A stretch of DNA of 37,957 bases from Herminiimonas sp. (GCA_014376645.1 JACMRD010000239.1:1-37957); one strand, 5' to 3'. Shown: positions 1 to 10,677, numbered from the stretch's first letter. A program made the numbers and translations. Notes: generated by a model from the sequence alone, not told the origin.

Positions 1-11
1 TAAGACAACAA

Positions 12-46
12 AAAACCCGCTTCACCTATGAGGAGAGCGGGTTTCG
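12..46 (-). terminator. Rho-independent terminator downstream of tRNA-Thr (minus strand)
   Basis: Inverted repeat AACCCGCT...AGCGGGTT; read on the minus strand the stem is followed by a T-rich run (gcgggttttttgttg). Confidence 0.75.
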
Positions 47-77
47 AGACTGCTTGATACGGTGTGATACTAGAAAA

Positions 78-153
<76 letters not shown>

Positions 154-175
154 AAAACTGAACCCGCATTGTACG

Positions 176-679
176 TTATTTGACCCGGGTCAGGAACGGC
201 TTGCCACCCTTTTTCGGTGGCTCCGGCGGCTCGTCCGACGGAGCGCCGTTTTTTTCGTCGACGCCCGCATGCGTTGGCACCGATGACAGCGCCGGCGCAT
301 GCGACTCGGGACGCGCGTCCTCTGCCAGCGACGCCTCGGCAACCGGCACATGGTCGCGCGCCGGCAGACGGGAGACTTCGAATGCCATCCCCTGCCCGTT
401 TTCGCGTGCGTAGATCGCCACGACGTTTTCGATCGGCACCGAAATTTCCCGTGAAATGCCGCCGAAGCGGGCATTGAAATGGATCACGTCGTTATCCATC
501 TTCAGGCCACTGGTGGCACCAAAGCTGATGTTGAGCACGATCTCGCCGTTCTTGACGAATTCTTTCGGTACGCGCGCGCTGCCGTCGGCCATGGCGGCCA
601 GATAGGGGGTGTAGCCATTATCGGTACACCACTCGTAAATGGCACGCAACAGGTACGGCTTGGTGGAGGTTTCGGACAT
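176..679 (-). CDS. sspB: ClpXP protease specificity-enhancing factor SspB
   Basis: MSETSTKPYLLRAIYEWCTDNGYTPYLAA...FNARFGGISREISVPIENVVAIYARENGQGM is typical SspB; directly downstream of sspA. Confidence 0.95.
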   Translation of the reverse strand: MSETSTKPYLLRAIYEWCTDNGYTPYLAAMADGSARVPKEFVKNGEIVLNISFGATSGLKMDNDVIHFNARFGGISREISVPIENVVAIYARENGQGMAFEVSRLPARDHVPVAEASLAEDARPESHAPALSSVPTHAGVDEKNGAPSDEPPEPPKKGGKPFLTRVK

Positions 680-691
680 AGACGGCGGGCT

Positions 692-1303
692 CTAGCGGCG
701 CATGACCTTTTCGGAAGGGGACAACGCTTCGATATAAGCGGGCCGCGAAAAGATCCGCTCCGCATATTTCATTAGCGGCGCCGCCGTCTTCGACAACTCC
801 ACGCCGTAGTGATCCAGGCGCCACAGCAACGGCGCCACGGCCACGTCGAGCATCGAAAATTCGTCGCCCAGCATGTACTTGTTCTTCAGGAAGAGCGGCG
901 CCAGCGTCGTCAGGCGATCACGGATTTCAGCACGGGCTTTTTCATGGCTTTTGTCAGCGACGCGGGATTTTTCGTTCTCGAGCGTATGGACGTGGACGAA
1001 CAGCTCTTTTTCGAAATTGAACAGCATCAGCCGTGCGCGCGCGCGCATCAACGGGTCCGCCGGCATCAACTGCGGATGGGGGAAACGCTCGTCGATGTAT
1101 TCATTGATGATGTTCGACTCGTACAGGATCAGGTCGCGCTCGACCAGGATCGGTACCTGGCCGTACGGATTCATCGTCGAAATATCTTCCGGCTTGTTGA
1201 ACAGGTCGACATCGCGCACTTCGAAGTCCATGCCTTTTTCAAACAGGACCAGACGGCAGCGTTGGGAAAAGGGGCACGTCGTGCCCGAATAGAGAACCAT
1301 CAT
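692..1303 (-). CDS. sspA: Stringent starvation protein A (glutathione S-transferase fold)
   Basis: MMVLYSGTTCPFSQRCRLVLFEKGMDFEVRDVDL...; GST N- and C-terminal domains; paired with sspB. Confidence 0.94.
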   Translation of the reverse strand: MMVLYSGTTCPFSQRCRLVLFEKGMDFEVRDVDLFNKPEDISTMNPYGQVPILVERDLILYESNIINEYIDERFPHPQLMPADPLMRARARLMLFNFEKELFVHVHTLENEKSRVADKSHEKARAEIRDRLTTLAPLFLKNKYMLGDEFSMLDVAVAPLLWRLDHYGVELSKTAAPLMKYAERIFSRPAYIEALSPSEKVMRR

Positions 1304-1320
1304 TTTTATAGTTCCTTAGA

Positions 1321-1354
1321 AACAAAGAGGGTGAGACGCAGAACGGCTCACCCT
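1321..1354 (-). terminator. Terminator-like hairpin between petC and sspA
   Basis: 8-bp perfect inverted repeat AGGGTGAG/CTCACCCT (1328-1335/1347-1354), followed on the minus strand by ctttgttt. Confidence 0.6.
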
Positions 1355-1438
1355 GAAATGAATGCCTGCCGGGTCACTGCAACCCCAGGCATCAGTGCTC
1401 CGCCTGTTGGATGTGCCGTGCACCTGCAGACACAAAAC

Positions 1439-2215
1439 CTACTTGATGTCTTTCCAGTACGACGCGTTAAGACGCCATGCGATCACCAGAAACAAGCCCA
1501 GAAACAGCAGTACCCAGACACCTAACTGGCGACGCTTGTTCTGCACCGGCTCGCTCATCCAGGACAGATAGGAGACCAGATCCGCCATCGCGGTATCGTA
1601 TTCGGTCGCAGTCATCTTGCCTGGCTTGACCGTCTCGAAACCGGCAAACTTGTGCACCGTCTTGCCTTCTTCGTGGGGGTCTTTCTCTTCCACGAACTTG
1701 GCGTTCCTCACGCCCTGCAACTCCCACAGCACATGCGGCATCGCAACGTTTGCATAGACCATGTTGTTCCAGCCGGTAGGCCGGGACGGATCCTGATAAT
1801 AAGTACGCAGATACGTGTACAGATAATCTGCGCCGGTCCCGGCTTCAGACGATTTCGCGCGGGCGATGACCGACAGGTCCGGAGGCGACACACCAAACCA
1901 TTCCTTGGCGTCCTTCGGGTTCATCGAGACCTTCATCAGGTCACCCACCTTATCGCCGGCAAACATCAGATTATTCCTGATCTGATCTTCGGACAGCCCG
2001 ATATCGCGCAAACGGTTGTACCGCATGGAGGCTGCCGAATGGCAATTCAGACAGTAATTGACGAACAACTTGGCGCCATGTTGCAGCGACGACAGGTCCT
2101 TGGTCATGTCAGGCGCGCGGTCGAGTGGGAAGCCGCCTTCATTGGCCAGCGTGAGAGCTGGCATGAGGGCTGGCACCAGGACCAGCACCGCAACAAGTTT
2201 TTTCAGCAATTTCAT
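1439..2215 (-). CDS. petC: Ubiquinol-cytochrome c reductase, cytochrome c1 subunit
   Basis: Signal peptide, CxxCH haem motif (NYCLNCHSAAS), C-terminal anchor; follows petB. Confidence 0.96.
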   Translation of the reverse strand: MKLLKKLVAVLVLVPALMPALTLANEGGFPLDRAPDMTKDLSSLQHGAKLFVNYCLNCHSAASMRYNRLRDIGLSEDQIRNNLMFAGDKVGDLMKVSMNPKDAKEWFGVSPPDLSVIARAKSSEAGTGADYLYTYLRTYYQDPSRPTGWNNMVYANVAMPHVLWELQGVRNAKFVEEKDPHEEGKTVHKFAGFETVKPGKMTATEYDTAMADLVSYLSWMSEPVQNKRRQLGVWVLLFLGLFLVIAWRLNASYWKDIK

Positions 2216-2236
2216 GTTCAGTTATCCCTTTGCGGC

Positions 2237-3640
2237 TTAGTGCGGCGCGAATGTGACGCGGTCCGGTACGCGCTTGAAGGTACCCATCGCACTCCACCAT
2301 GGCATCAGCAGGAAGAAGCCGAAGTAGATCAGGGTGCAGATCTGGGCCACCAGCGTACGGGTGTCGGTCGGCGGCTGAATGCCCAGGTAACCGAGGATGA
2401 CGAACGTCACGAAAAACACGGCGTAGATGTACTTGTGCCAGTCAGGACGATAGCGAATCGATTTCACCGGTGACAGATCCAGCCATGGCAGCCCGAACAG
2501 GATCATGACCGACACACCCATGAGTACTACGCCGAAAAACTTGGCATCGTAGTACACCAATGCGGCAATGAATACCAGGCCACCGGCGGCGGCGCCGATC
2601 TTGACCATGCTGGCCAGCCGGGTCTTCAAAACGATCAGCGCGACGTAGGCCACGGTGCCGGCGATGAGCGCGTAGACGAATTGCGACGTGGTCGCACGCA
2701 GGATCGAGTAGAACGGCGTGAAATACCAGACCGGGGCAATATGCGGCGGGGTCTTGAGCGAATCGGCTGGCAGGAAATTGTTGAACTCGAGGAAATAACC
2801 ACCCATTTCCGGCGCAAAGAACACGATTCCCGAGAACACGATCAGGAATATCGCGACCACCATGATGTCGTGGACCGAGTAATAAGGATGGAATGGGATG
2901 CCGTCGAGCGGTACACCCTTCGCGTCGAGGTTGTTCTTGATCTCGACACCGTCCGGATTGTTCGACCCCACTTCATGGAGCGCAACAATGTGCGCCACGA
3001 CTAGTCCCAGCAGCACCAGCGGAATCGCGATCACGTGGAACGAGAAAAAGCGGTTCAGGGTCGCATCCGACACCACGTAATCACCGCGAATCCACAACGA
3101 CAGGTCCGGTCCGATGTACGGAATGGCGCCGAACAGATTGACGATCACCTGCGCGCCCCAATACGACATCTGGCCCCACGGCAGCAGGTAGCCGAAGAAG
3201 GCTTCGGCCATCAGGCACAGGAAGATGCCGACTCCGAACAGCCACACCAGTTCACGCGGCTTGCGGTAAGAACCGTACAGCAGCCCACGTGTCATGTGCA
3301 GATACACCACGATGAAAAACGACGAAGCCCCGGTCGAGTGCATGTAGCGCACCAGCCAGCCCCACGGCACGTCACGCATGATGTATTCGACCGAAGCGAA
3401 AGCAAGCGCGGCGTCCGGTTTGTAATGCATCACCAGGAAAATACCGGTGACGATCTGGATTACAAGCACCAGCAGTGCCAGCGAGCCGAACACATAGAAG
3501 AAGTTGAAGTTCTTCGGTGCGTAGTACTCGGACAGGTGGGCCTTGTAGGTCGACGTCAGCGGGAAGCGAGCGTCGATCCAGCCAAGTGCCTTTTCTGACA
3601 CAGAAGCATTAGCGGGCAGCTTTTTCTCTACGAATGCCAT
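2237..3640 (-). CDS. petB: Ubiquinol-cytochrome c reductase, cytochrome b subunit
   Basis: 467 aa multi-TM protein with cytochrome b motifs (GxxLxxHYxPD-like, PWGQMSYWGA, HFHPYY region). Confidence 0.97.
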   Translation of the reverse strand: MAFVEKKLPANASVSEKALGWIDARFPLTSTYKAHLSEYYAPKNFNFFYVFGSLALLVLVIQIVTGIFLVMHYKPDAALAFASVEYIMRDVPWGWLVRYMHSTGASSFFIVVYLHMTRGLLYGSYRKPRELVWLFGVGIFLCLMAEAFFGYLLPWGQMSYWGAQVIVNLFGAIPYIGPDLSLWIRGDYVVSDATLNRFFSFHVIAIPLVLLGLVVAHIVALHEVGSNNPDGVEIKNNLDAKGVPLDGIPFHPYYSVHDIMVVAIFLIVFSGIVFFAPEMGGYFLEFNNFLPADSLKTPPHIAPVWYFTPFYSILRATTSQFVYALIAGTVAYVALIVLKTRLASMVKIGAAAGGLVFIAALVYYDAKFFGVVLMGVSVMILFGLPWLDLSPVKSIRYRPDWHKYIYAVFFVTFVILGYLGIQPPTDTRTLVAQICTLIYFGFFLLMPWWSAMGTFKRVPDRVTFAPH

Positions 3641-3642
3641 GA

Positions 3643-4257
3643 TTAAGCCTCACCTTTCTGATCTTTACCGATCAGGATCTTGGTATCCGACAGATACATG
3701 TGGCGCGGAACGTCGAGATTGTTCGGCGCCGGCTTGTTCTTGAACACGCGGCCAGCCAGATCGAACGTCGATCCGTGGCACGGGCAAAGGAAGCCGCCGG
3801 TCCAATCATCAGGCAGCGACGTCTGCGCGCCCGGCGTGAACTTGGACGAAGGCGAGCAACCGAGGTGCGGGCAAATACCGACCACGACCAAAGTATCGTC
3901 ATGCCCCTTGTGCGAGCGGGTTTCCGGATTGCAGTATTCCGGCATGTCCATTGTGTAAGGCTTTTTCGAGAGCGGGTCTGCCAGCTTGCCGTCCAAGCCT
4001 TTCAGGGCGGCCACCTGTTCCTTGGTGCGCTTCATGATCCAGACCGGCTTGCCGCGCCACTCGACGACTTTCATTTCACCCGGCTTCAGGTCCGAGATAT
4101 CGGTTTCCACTGGCGCGCCGGCGGCTTTGGCCCGCTCCGACGGCTGAAAGGTTGATACCAAGGCGCCTGCAGTTGCCAGTCCCGCCACCCCGCCCGCCGC
4201 TGCCGTTGCGACGAGCAAGCCGCGCCGACCGGAGTCGACCTGCTTTTCGTTACTCAT
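3643..4257 (-). CDS. petA: Ubiquinol-cytochrome c reductase Rieske iron-sulfur subunit
   Basis: Rieske ligand motifs CPHLGC and CPCHGS; twin-arginine-type N-terminus (GRRGLLVATAAAGG). The ORF extends to 4272, but MSNEKQ... at 4257 is the more likely start. Confidence 0.95.
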   Translation of the reverse strand: MSNEKQVDSGRRGLLVATAAAGGVAGLATAGALVSTFQPSERAKAAGAPVETDISDLKPGEMKVVEWRGKPVWIMKRTKEQVAALKGLDGKLADPLSKKPYTMDMPEYCNPETRSHKGHDDTLVVVGICPHLGCSPSSKFTPGAQTSLPDDWTGGFLCPCHGSTFDLAGRVFKNKPAPNNLDVPRHMYLSDTKILIGKDQKGEA

Positions 4258-4305
4258 ACCAACCCCAATCACTCAAAATGCGAAACCTGTCTAAAACTTC
4301 TTGCA

Positions 4306-4344
4306 ACCTTAGATTATAGCGGAGCTAAGGTACGTTTTGTAACG
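4306..4344 (-). promoter_or_regulatory. Candidate petABC promoter with inverted repeat
   Basis: Minus-strand TATAAT (4314-4319) upstream of petA, with a weak -35 (TTACAA). It lies inside a perfect 7-bp inverted repeat ACCTTAG/CTAAGGT (4306-4312/4325-4331). Confidence 0.4.
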
Positions 4345-4476
4345 AATACACAGGGCAACATTAAAATTTGACTGCCGATCCGCCGCATGCCCGAATCGAG
4401 AGGGGATTTGCCACGCCCGGCAAGTCCGGGCAAAATCCTCGTCTCGCGTTCCTTCTCACAAAACGAAAGAAAAAAC

Positions 4477-4902
4477 ATGGCACTGATGCAGGATTTCAAG
4501 GCGTTCGCCGTCAAGGGTAACGTGATTGACCTCGCCGTTGCGGTGATCATCGGCGCGGCGTTTGCCAAGATCGTCGATTCTATGGTGCAGGACATGATCA
4601 TGCCGATTGTCGGCAAGATTTTCGGCGGTCTCGATTTCAGCAACCATTACATTGCGCTGAACAATCAGGCGGCCAACCTCACCCTGATCGAGGCAAAAAA
4701 AGCTGGCGCGGTATTCGCATACGGTAATTTCCTGACGATTTCGCTGAATTTCGTGATCCTTGCCTTCATCATTTTTCAGATGGTCCGGATCATCAGCAAG
4801 ATGAAGAAGGATGAGCCGGTCGCGCTGCCCGCTCCGGCCGCGCCTTCGGCAGAAATCGTGCTGCTGACCGAAATACGCGATTCCCTGCGCGGTCGCAGCT
4901 AG
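4477..4902 (+). CDS. mscL: Large-conductance mechanosensitive channel
   Basis: [46 protein letters not shown] is characteristic MscL. The ORF is extended 5' to 4387; the ATG at 4477 is preferred. Confidence 0.96.
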   Translation: MALMQDFKAFAVKGNVIDLAVAVIIGAAFAKIVDSMVQDMIMPIVGKIFGGLDFSNHYIALNNQAANLTLIEAKKAGAVFAYGNFLTISLNFVILAFIIFQMVRIISKMKKDEPVALPAPAAPSAEIVLLTEIRDSLRGRS

Positions 4903-5080
4903 ACAAATCGAGCTTCTGCATCGCGCGACGCTGCGCGGTCCGGGCCTGCGCCGCACCGCAGTCAGGGCCGGCCTGAAAACGGGTACTATCGAAGGCTTGC
5001 ACTTTGCAGCGTTTGCCGCGGTGGGTTCGTCCCGACGACACGCCGCCCCACCCCTCTTCTGAAATTTCCTGTTCCTGCTT

Positions 5081-6280
5081 ATGCGACGTCTCTGGTTACT
5101 TTTTGCCCAAACCGCCACTGTCGGCCTGGCGTTGTGGTTCGTGGTGACCACGCTCAAACCCGAGTGGATCACCCAGGCCGGCGACAGCGCCCGCAAGGTG
5201 CGCATGACCACTGCAAATGTGCCCATGCTCGAAGCGCCTGCCTCGGCCGCCGCCAACTCCGGCTCTTACCGGAATGCCGCCAAGCGCGCCATGCCGTCGG
5301 TGGTCAACATCTTTACCACCAAGGAAGCGCGACAGCCGAAAAATCCTTTGATGGAAGATCCGTTCTTCCGCCGTTTCTTCGGTGACCAGCAGCGCGATCA
5401 GGGAGAAAAACAATTCAGCCTGGGCTCCGGCGTCGTCGTCAGCAGCCAGGGCTACATCCTCACCAACAACCACGTGGTCGAAGCCGCCGACGAAATCGAA
5501 GTTGCTCTTGCCGACGGCCGCAAAGCGGTCGCCAAGGTGGTCGGCGCCGATCCCGAAACCGATCTCGCTGTCATCAAGATCGATTTGCCGAACCTGCCCG
5601 CGATCACGCTCGGCCACTCCGAGCAATCGAGCGTCGGCGATGTCGTGCTAGCCATCGGCAATCCGTTTGGCGTAGGCCAGACCGTCACAATGGGCATTGT
5701 TTCAGCACTGGGGCGCAGCCACCTCGGCATCAACACCTTCGAGAATTTCATCCAGACCGATGCAGCGATCAATCCCGGCAATTCGGGTGGCGCGCTGATC
5801 GACACCAACGGCAACCTGCTGGGCGTGAACACCGCCATCTACTCGCGCAGCGGCGGCTCGCTCGGGATCGGATTCGCGATTCCGGTCACGACCGTCAAGT
5901 CGGTGATGGAATCGATCATTAATACCGGCCAGGTCGTACGCGGCTATATTGGCGTCGAACCGCAGGACATCACGCCGGAACTGGCCGAAAGTTTTGGCCT
6001 GGCCACCAAGTCCGGCGCGATCATCGCTGGCATCGTGCGCGGTGGTCCGGCCGACCGCGCCGGCATGAAACCGGGCGACATCCTGATGGCAGTCGAGGGC
6101 AAGCCGGTAGCCGACACCACCGACATGTTAAATCTGATTGCGCAACTCATCCCGGGCGAGAAGGCCAAGGTCACGGTGCTGCGCAAGAGCCAGCAATCGG
6201 TCCTCGACGTCACGGTGGGCAAGCGCCCCAAAACCCGGCGCCCGGACCCGGCCGCCGGCCAACGCGATGAAACGGAGTAG
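5081..6280 (+). CDS. DegS/HtrA-like trypsin-type serine endoprotease with N-terminal TM helix and one PDZ domain
   Basis: Catalytic triad contexts TNNHVVEAA, ETDLAVIKI and NPGNSGGAL; single PDZ region (RGYIGVEPQDIT...GPADRAGMKPGDIL). Confidence 0.92.
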   Translation: MRRLWLLFAQTATVGLALWFVVTTLKPEWITQAGDSARKVRMTTANVPMLEAPASAAANSGSYRNAAKRAMPSVVNIFTTKEARQPKNPLMEDPFFRRFFGDQQRDQGEKQFSLGSGVVVSSQGYILTNNHVVEAADEIEVALADGRKAVAKVVGADPETDLAVIKIDLPNLPAITLGHSEQSSVGDVVLAIGNPFGVGQTVTMGIVSALGRSHLGINTFENFIQTDAAINPGNSGGALIDTNGNLLGVNTAIYSRSGGSLGIGFAIPVTTVKSVMESIINTGQVVRGYIGVEPQDITPELAESFGLATKSGAIIAGIVRGGPADRAGMKPGDILMAVEGKPVADTTDMLNLIAQLIPGEKAKVTVLRKSQQSVLDVTVGKRPKTRRPDPAAGQRDETE

Positions 6281-6285
6281 TACAC

Positions 6286-6981
6286 GTGCATTTACGCGAC
6301 CTGGCTCAATTCCTTGCGGAGCTGTCCGAGAACAATAACCGCGCCTGGTTCGTCATGAACAAACCGCGCTACGATATCCTGCGCGGTGAATTCCTCGATC
6401 TGGTCACCGGCCTGATACCCCAGATCACGGCCTTCGATCCCGCCATCGCCGGCTGCAATCCGAAGAAGGCGCTGTTTCGCATCAATCGCGACATGCGCTT
6501 CTCGCACGACAAGACGCCCTACAAGACGTTCTTCTCGGCGTCGATCACCTCGAGCGGCCTCAAGAAGCCGAGTCAGGGTGGTGGTCCGTCCTACTATTTC
6601 CAGATCAACTCGCAGGGAAAGATGCTGCTGGCTGCCGGAGAATGGCTGCCACCGGCCGACCGCCTGCGCGCAATCCGGCAACGCATCGTCGATGAACCAG
6701 CCAGTTTCAACAAGATATTGAAGAGCAAGAAGATTGCCGAGCAATTCGGCGGCCTGCAGGAAGAAGGCAAGCTCAAGCGCCCACCGAAAGGGTTCGATGC
6801 CGAGGAACCGATGATCGAATCGTTAAAGCTGAAACACTTCATCGTCTGGCGTGAAGCCAGCATCCACGGCCTGATGCCGGAAGTGCTGGTCAAGGAACTG
6901 GTGACGGGCTTCAAGGCTGCCCAGCCGCTGGTGACCTGGCTGCGCGAGATCCGGACACCGGTGGCGCCCGATGTGGCCTGA
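6286..6981 (+). CDS. DUF2461 / TIGR02453 family protein
   Basis: FLAELSENNNRAWFVMNKPRYDILRGEFLDLV...FRINRDMRFSHDKTPYKTFFSA is typical of the family. Confidence 0.88.
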   Translation: MHLRDLAQFLAELSENNNRAWFVMNKPRYDILRGEFLDLVTGLIPQITAFDPAIAGCNPKKALFRINRDMRFSHDKTPYKTFFSASITSSGLKKPSQGGGPSYYFQINSQGKMLLAAGEWLPPADRLRAIRQRIVDEPASFNKILKSKKIAEQFGGLQEEGKLKRPPKGFDAEEPMIESLKLKHFIVWREASIHGLMPEVLVKELVTGFKAAQPLVTWLREIRTPVAPDVA

Positions 6982-6993
6982 AGCGCGGCAGTC

Positions 6994-7776
6994 TTACAGG
7001 CCGTTCCTGGAAGCGTCAGTGTCTGGCGGCGCCTGCGTCACGCGCACGAACAGTGGCGCCACCAGCAGGCCCACCTCGAACAGGATGCACAATGGAATGG
7101 CGAGGAACAGCTGACTCATCACGTCCGGCGGCGTGACCACGGCAGCGATGACGAAGGCGCCGACGATCACGTAGGGACGGATCGACTTGAGTTTTTCGAC
7201 GCTCACCAGACCCATGCGCACCAGCACCACCACCACGATCGGCACCTCGAAGGTCACGCCGAACGCCAGGCACATCGTCATCACGAAATCGAAGTAGTTC
7301 TCGATGTCCGGGGCCACCGTGATCGACTTCGGTGAAAATTCGTTGATGAACTTGAAGACCTTGCCGAACACCAGGAAATAGCAGAACGCCACACCGGCAA
7401 TGAAGAGCAGCGACGACGACACCACGAGCGGCGCCACCAGCCGCTTCTCATGGGCATACAGACCCGGCGCGATGAAGGCCCACACCTGATACAGCACCCA
7501 CGGCAACGCCAGCACCAGCGCCACCAGCAGGGTCAGCTTCATTGGAATCAGGAACGGCGTAGTGATGCCGGTGGCGATCATCTTGGCGCCGGCCGGCAGC
7601 GAGTCCATCATCGGCCGCGCCAGGAAATCGTAGATCGCCGCCGGCCCGGGCCAGATCAGGAACAGCACGACGAAGACGATCAGGACGGCGATCGACGCCC
7701 TGACAAGCCGGTTACGCAGCTCGACCAGATGGGAAATGAAGGTGTCCTGTGCGCCAGGGAGTTGGTCATCGGACAT
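6994..7776 (-). CDS. tatC: Sec-independent protein translocase TatC
   Basis: FISHLVELRNRLVRASIAVL...; multi-TM. The ORF extends to 8037; MSDDQLPGAQDTF at 7776 is the likely start. Confidence 0.95.
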   Translation of the reverse strand: MSDDQLPGAQDTFISHLVELRNRLVRASIAVLIVFVVLFLIWPGPAAIYDFLARPMMDSLPAGAKMIATGITTPFLIPMKLTLLVALVLALPWVLYQVWAFIAPGLYAHEKRLVAPLVVSSSLLFIAGVAFCYFLVFGKVFKFINEFSPKSITVAPDIENYFDFVMTMCLAFGVTFEVPIVVVVLVRMGLVSVEKLKSIRPYVIVGAFVIAAVVTPPDVMSQLFLAIPLCILFEVGLLVAPLFVRVTQAPPDTDASRNGL

Positions 7777-7796
7777 GGGGGAACCGGGACAAAATT

Positions 7797-8309
7797 TCAG
7801 GAAAAGAAAGACGGTGTCTTGCCGCTCGACGGGCGATAGCGTGCCACGCGGGCGGCACCGGAAATCACACGTATCCGCTGGCCACTCTGATGCTTGTACC
7901 AGGAGGGCATGGCGGTCGTGCGGGCCAGGCGCTTCTTGCGAAAGTCCTTGGATTTGACGGCAAAAGACGCGGGTGTGGGCGTGTCGATCAGCGGATTGTG
8001 GATCGTTGACTGGTCGACATGCATGCCATCGTGCCACGCATCCTTCAGGTCGGCATCAACCTGGCCGACCGTGTCCTTGATAGCGCTGCCGGCACTGGCG
8101 GCGGCCTCTTCGACTTCGCGCTGCATCTTGCGCAATTCGTCGAGCTCGATTTCCCGACTCACTTCCGACTTCACTTCGTTGATGTAGCGCTGGGCCCGAC
8201 CGAACAGCGACCCGGCCATGCGCGCCACCTTCGGCAATTTTTCCGGCCCAATCACCACCAGGGCCACCACACCGATGAGCGCCATTTTTGTCAGGCCGAG
8301 GTCGATCAT
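7797..8309 (-). CDS. tatB: Sec-independent protein translocase TatB
   Basis: MIDLGLTKMALIGVVALVVIGPEKLPKVARMAGSLFGRAQRYINEVKSEV; between tatA and tatC. Confidence 0.95.
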   Translation of the reverse strand: MIDLGLTKMALIGVVALVVIGPEKLPKVARMAGSLFGRAQRYINEVKSEVSREIELDELRKMQREVEEAAASAGSAIKDTVGQVDADLKDAWHDGMHVDQSTIHNPLIDTPTPASFAVKSKDFRKKRLARTTAMPSWYKHQSGQRIRVISGAARVARYRPSSGKTPSFFS

Positions 8310-8439
8310 GCGTTGCCCCGCCTCGATAACGCCACCTGCGGTTCGACCCGGCAGTCACCTGGCGGCCGAAGCGCAAACCACTGCGACACCGATCCGACAG
8401 GCGCACGTCCGGTTGCGATCAAACCGCCGGCAGAGGCGC

Positions 8440-8682
8440 TCAAAACCGGTTCTTTTCTTTCGCTTCGACGTCGATCGTGCCCTTGTCGGCGACCTGTGAC
8501 GGCGTTGCTGACTGGGCCGGGTTGGTCGCTGCAGGCTTGTCTTCCTCGCCCTTCACGCCATCCTTGAATCCCTTGACTGCCTTGCCCAGATCGGCGCCCA
8601 TGTTGCCGATCTTCTTGGTGCCGAATACCAAGGCCACGATGACCAGAACAATCAGCCAGTGCCAGATGCTTAATGAACCCAT
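8440..8682 (-). CDS. tatA: Sec-independent protein translocase TatA
   Basis: [42 protein letters not shown]; start chosen at 8682 inside a longer ORF. Confidence 0.95.
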   Translation of the reverse strand: MGSLSIWHWLIVLVIVALVFGTKKIGNMGADLGKAVKGFKDGVKGEEDKPAATNPAQSATPSQVADKGTIDVEAKEKNRF

Positions 8683-8729
8683 TTGCTTCTCCTCGTCGGA
8701 CCCGATGGCCCGCCTTTCAATTGAGTGTG

Positions 8730-9173
8730 CTAGCGCTGCCCGCTCCAAGGCCGCGGTCCGCCGATGACATGCATGTGCAGATGGTACACCTCCTGTCCGC
8801 CATCGGGACCGGTGTTTACCAGCGTCTTGAAGCCGCCGGTGGCGTCCCCATCGGCCTGTGCGTAGCCGCATCCGTGCTGCTGCGCCAGCTTTGGCGCCAG
8901 CAACAACATTTTACCCAACATCGCGGCGTGCCGTTCGTCGCATTCCGCCAGTGTGGCGACATGCTCCTTCGGTACGATCAGCAGATGCACCGGCGCTGCC
9001 GGATTGATGTCGTGGAAGGCGATCAGATCGTCGTCTTCATGAATCCGCACGGAGGGAATCGTGCCAGCGACGATCTTGCAGAAAATACAGTTGTCCAAAT
9101 AGCTCTCCAGTTCGACTGGGTGGAAATGAATGTCAGGAACCGCTTGGGCGCGATCAAGGCTCTCGCTGTTCAT
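8730..9173 (-). CDS. HIT family (histidine triad) protein
   Basis: [13 protein letters not shown]...[11 protein letters not shown] (HxHxH triad). Start at [10 protein letters not shown] (9173), overlapping the hisE end by 20 bp. Confidence 0.93.
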   Translation of the reverse strand: MNSESLDRAQAVPDIHFHPVELESYLDNCIFCKIVAGTIPSVRIHEDDDLIAFHDINPAAPVHLLIVPKEHVATLAECDERHAAMLGKMLLLAPKLAQQHGCGYAQADGDATGGFKTLVNTGPDGGQEVYHLHMHVIGGPRPWSGQR

Positions 9174-9525
9174 CCTGATCGCGCGCTGCCAGCTTGCGGC
9201 CGGCTTTTTCCTCGACGCCGGACACACCTTCGCGTCGCGCCAGTTCGTCGAGTACCTGCTGCGGCGTGAGGTTGAACTGAGCCAGCATGATGAGCGAGTG
9301 GAACCACAGGTCGGCGCATTCATAGACGACCTTGGAGGCGTCGCCGTCCACGCGTGCGTCCTTGGCGGCCATTACGGTCTCGGTCGCCTCTTCACCGATT
9401 TTTTTCAGGATCGCGTCGTCGCCTTTTTCAAACAGGCGCGCGACGTACGACTTGGTCGGATCGCCGCCATTGGCCGGTTTGCGCGATTCGATGACCGCCG
9501 CCAGACGCCTTAAGGTTTCACTCAT
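9154..9525 (-). CDS. hisE: Phosphoribosyl-ATP diphosphatase
   Basis: [56 protein letters not shown]. Confidence 0.96.
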   Translation of the reverse strand: MSETLRRLAAVIESRKPANGGDPTKSYVARLFEKGDDAILKKIGEEATETVMAAKDARVDGDASKVVYECADLWFHSLIMLAQFNLTPQQVLDELARREGVSGVEEKAGRKLAARDQDEQREP

Positions 9526-9916
9526 GGGTATAGATGCTCGCAGGATCTTTCAGGACTGGGTCCGTCGCCGTCCAGTCGGCGCCATCGAATTTCTGGAAAA
9601 AGCAGGAATGGCGGCCGGTATGGCAGGCAATGCCGCCGACTTGCTCGATCTGCAGGAGCACCACGTCTTCATCGCAATCGAGACGGATTTCCAGCACTTT
9701 CTGGATGTGGCCGGATTCCTCGCCCTTGTGCCAGAGCTTCTTGCGCGAGCGGCTCCAGTAGACGGCTTCGCCGCCGGCGACCGTCTGCTCCAGGGCATCG
9801 CGATTCATCCAGGCGAACATCAACACGGCGCCGCTGACTGCTTCCTGGGCGATGACCGGCACCAAGCCGTTCTCGTCCCACTTGACCTTGTTGAGCCACT
9901 TGGTTTTCGTGCTCAT
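9518..9916 (-). CDS. hisI: Phosphoribosyl-AMP cyclohydrolase
   Basis: [32 protein letters not shown]...[18 protein letters not shown]. Confidence 0.97.
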   Translation of the reverse strand: MSTKTKWLNKVKWDENGLVPVIAQEAVSGAVLMFAWMNRDALEQTVAGGEAVYWSRSRKKLWHKGEESGHIQKVLEIRLDCDEDVVLLQIEQVGGIACHTGRHSCFFQKFDGADWTATDPVLKDPASIYTHE

Positions 9917-10677
9917 GTCAGCCTCATCGGAATGCCCTGGTGCGCCATGAATCGCTTGGCTTCCTGCACCGTATGGTGACCGTAATGAAAGATGCTGGCT
10001 GCCAGCACCGCATCCGCATGCCCTTTCAGGATGCCATCGGCCAGGTCCTGCAAGCCGCCGACACCGCCCGAAGCGATGACGGAAATGCCGACCGCATCCG
10101 AGACCGCCGCCGTCAAGGCCAGGTCGAAGCCGACCCGGGTGCCGTCGCGGTCCATGCTGGTCAGCAGGATTTCACCAGCGCCGAGCTGCTCCATCTTGCG
10201 CGCCCATTCGACCGCATCGAGTCCCGTGGGCTTCCTGCCGCCGTGGGTATAGACCTCCCAGCGGCCGTCGTCCGCGCGCTTGGCGTCGATCGCCACGACG
10301 ATGCACTGGGAGCCGAATTTGTCGGCTGCCTCGCGCACCAGTTCCGGGTTGCTGATGGCCGAGCTGTTGATGCTGACCTTGTCGGCGCCAGCGTTGAGCA
10401 GGCGCCGCACATCGGCCACAGCGCGCACGCCACCGCCCACCGTCAGCGGGATGAACACCGTCGAGGCGACCGCTTCGATGATCGGCAGGATCAGGTCGCG
10501 GCCGTCGGAGGTGGCCGTGATGTCAAGGAACGTGATTTCGTCGGCACCCTGTTCGTCATAGCGACGCGCGACTTCGACCGGATCACCCGCGTCGCGCAGC
10601 GCCAGGAAATTGATACCCTTGACGACCCGCCCGGCAGTTACATCGAGGCAGGGAATAATGCGTTTGGCAAGGCTCAT
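9913..10677 (-). CDS. hisF: Imidazole glycerol phosphate synthase subunit HisF
   Basis: [53 protein letters not shown]. Confidence 0.98.
   Translation of the reverse strand: MSLAKRIIPCLDVTAGRVVKGINFLALRDAGDPVEVARRYDEQGADEITFLDITATSDGRDLILPIIEAVASTVFIPLTVGGGVRAVADVRRLLNAGADKVSINSSAISNPELVREAADKFGSQCIVVAIDAKRADDGRWEVYTHGGRKPTGLDAVEWARKMEQLGAGEILLTSMDRDGTRVGFDLALTAAVSDAVGISVIASGGVGGLQDLADGILKGHADAVLAASIFHYGHHTVQEAKRFMAHQGIPMRLT

Noticed and set aside
8730-9323. Longer HIT-protein ORF overlapping most of hisE
   Set aside because: The N-terminal extension ([12 protein letters not shown]...) is a frame-shifted reading of hisE; the internal Met at 9173 fits the family.
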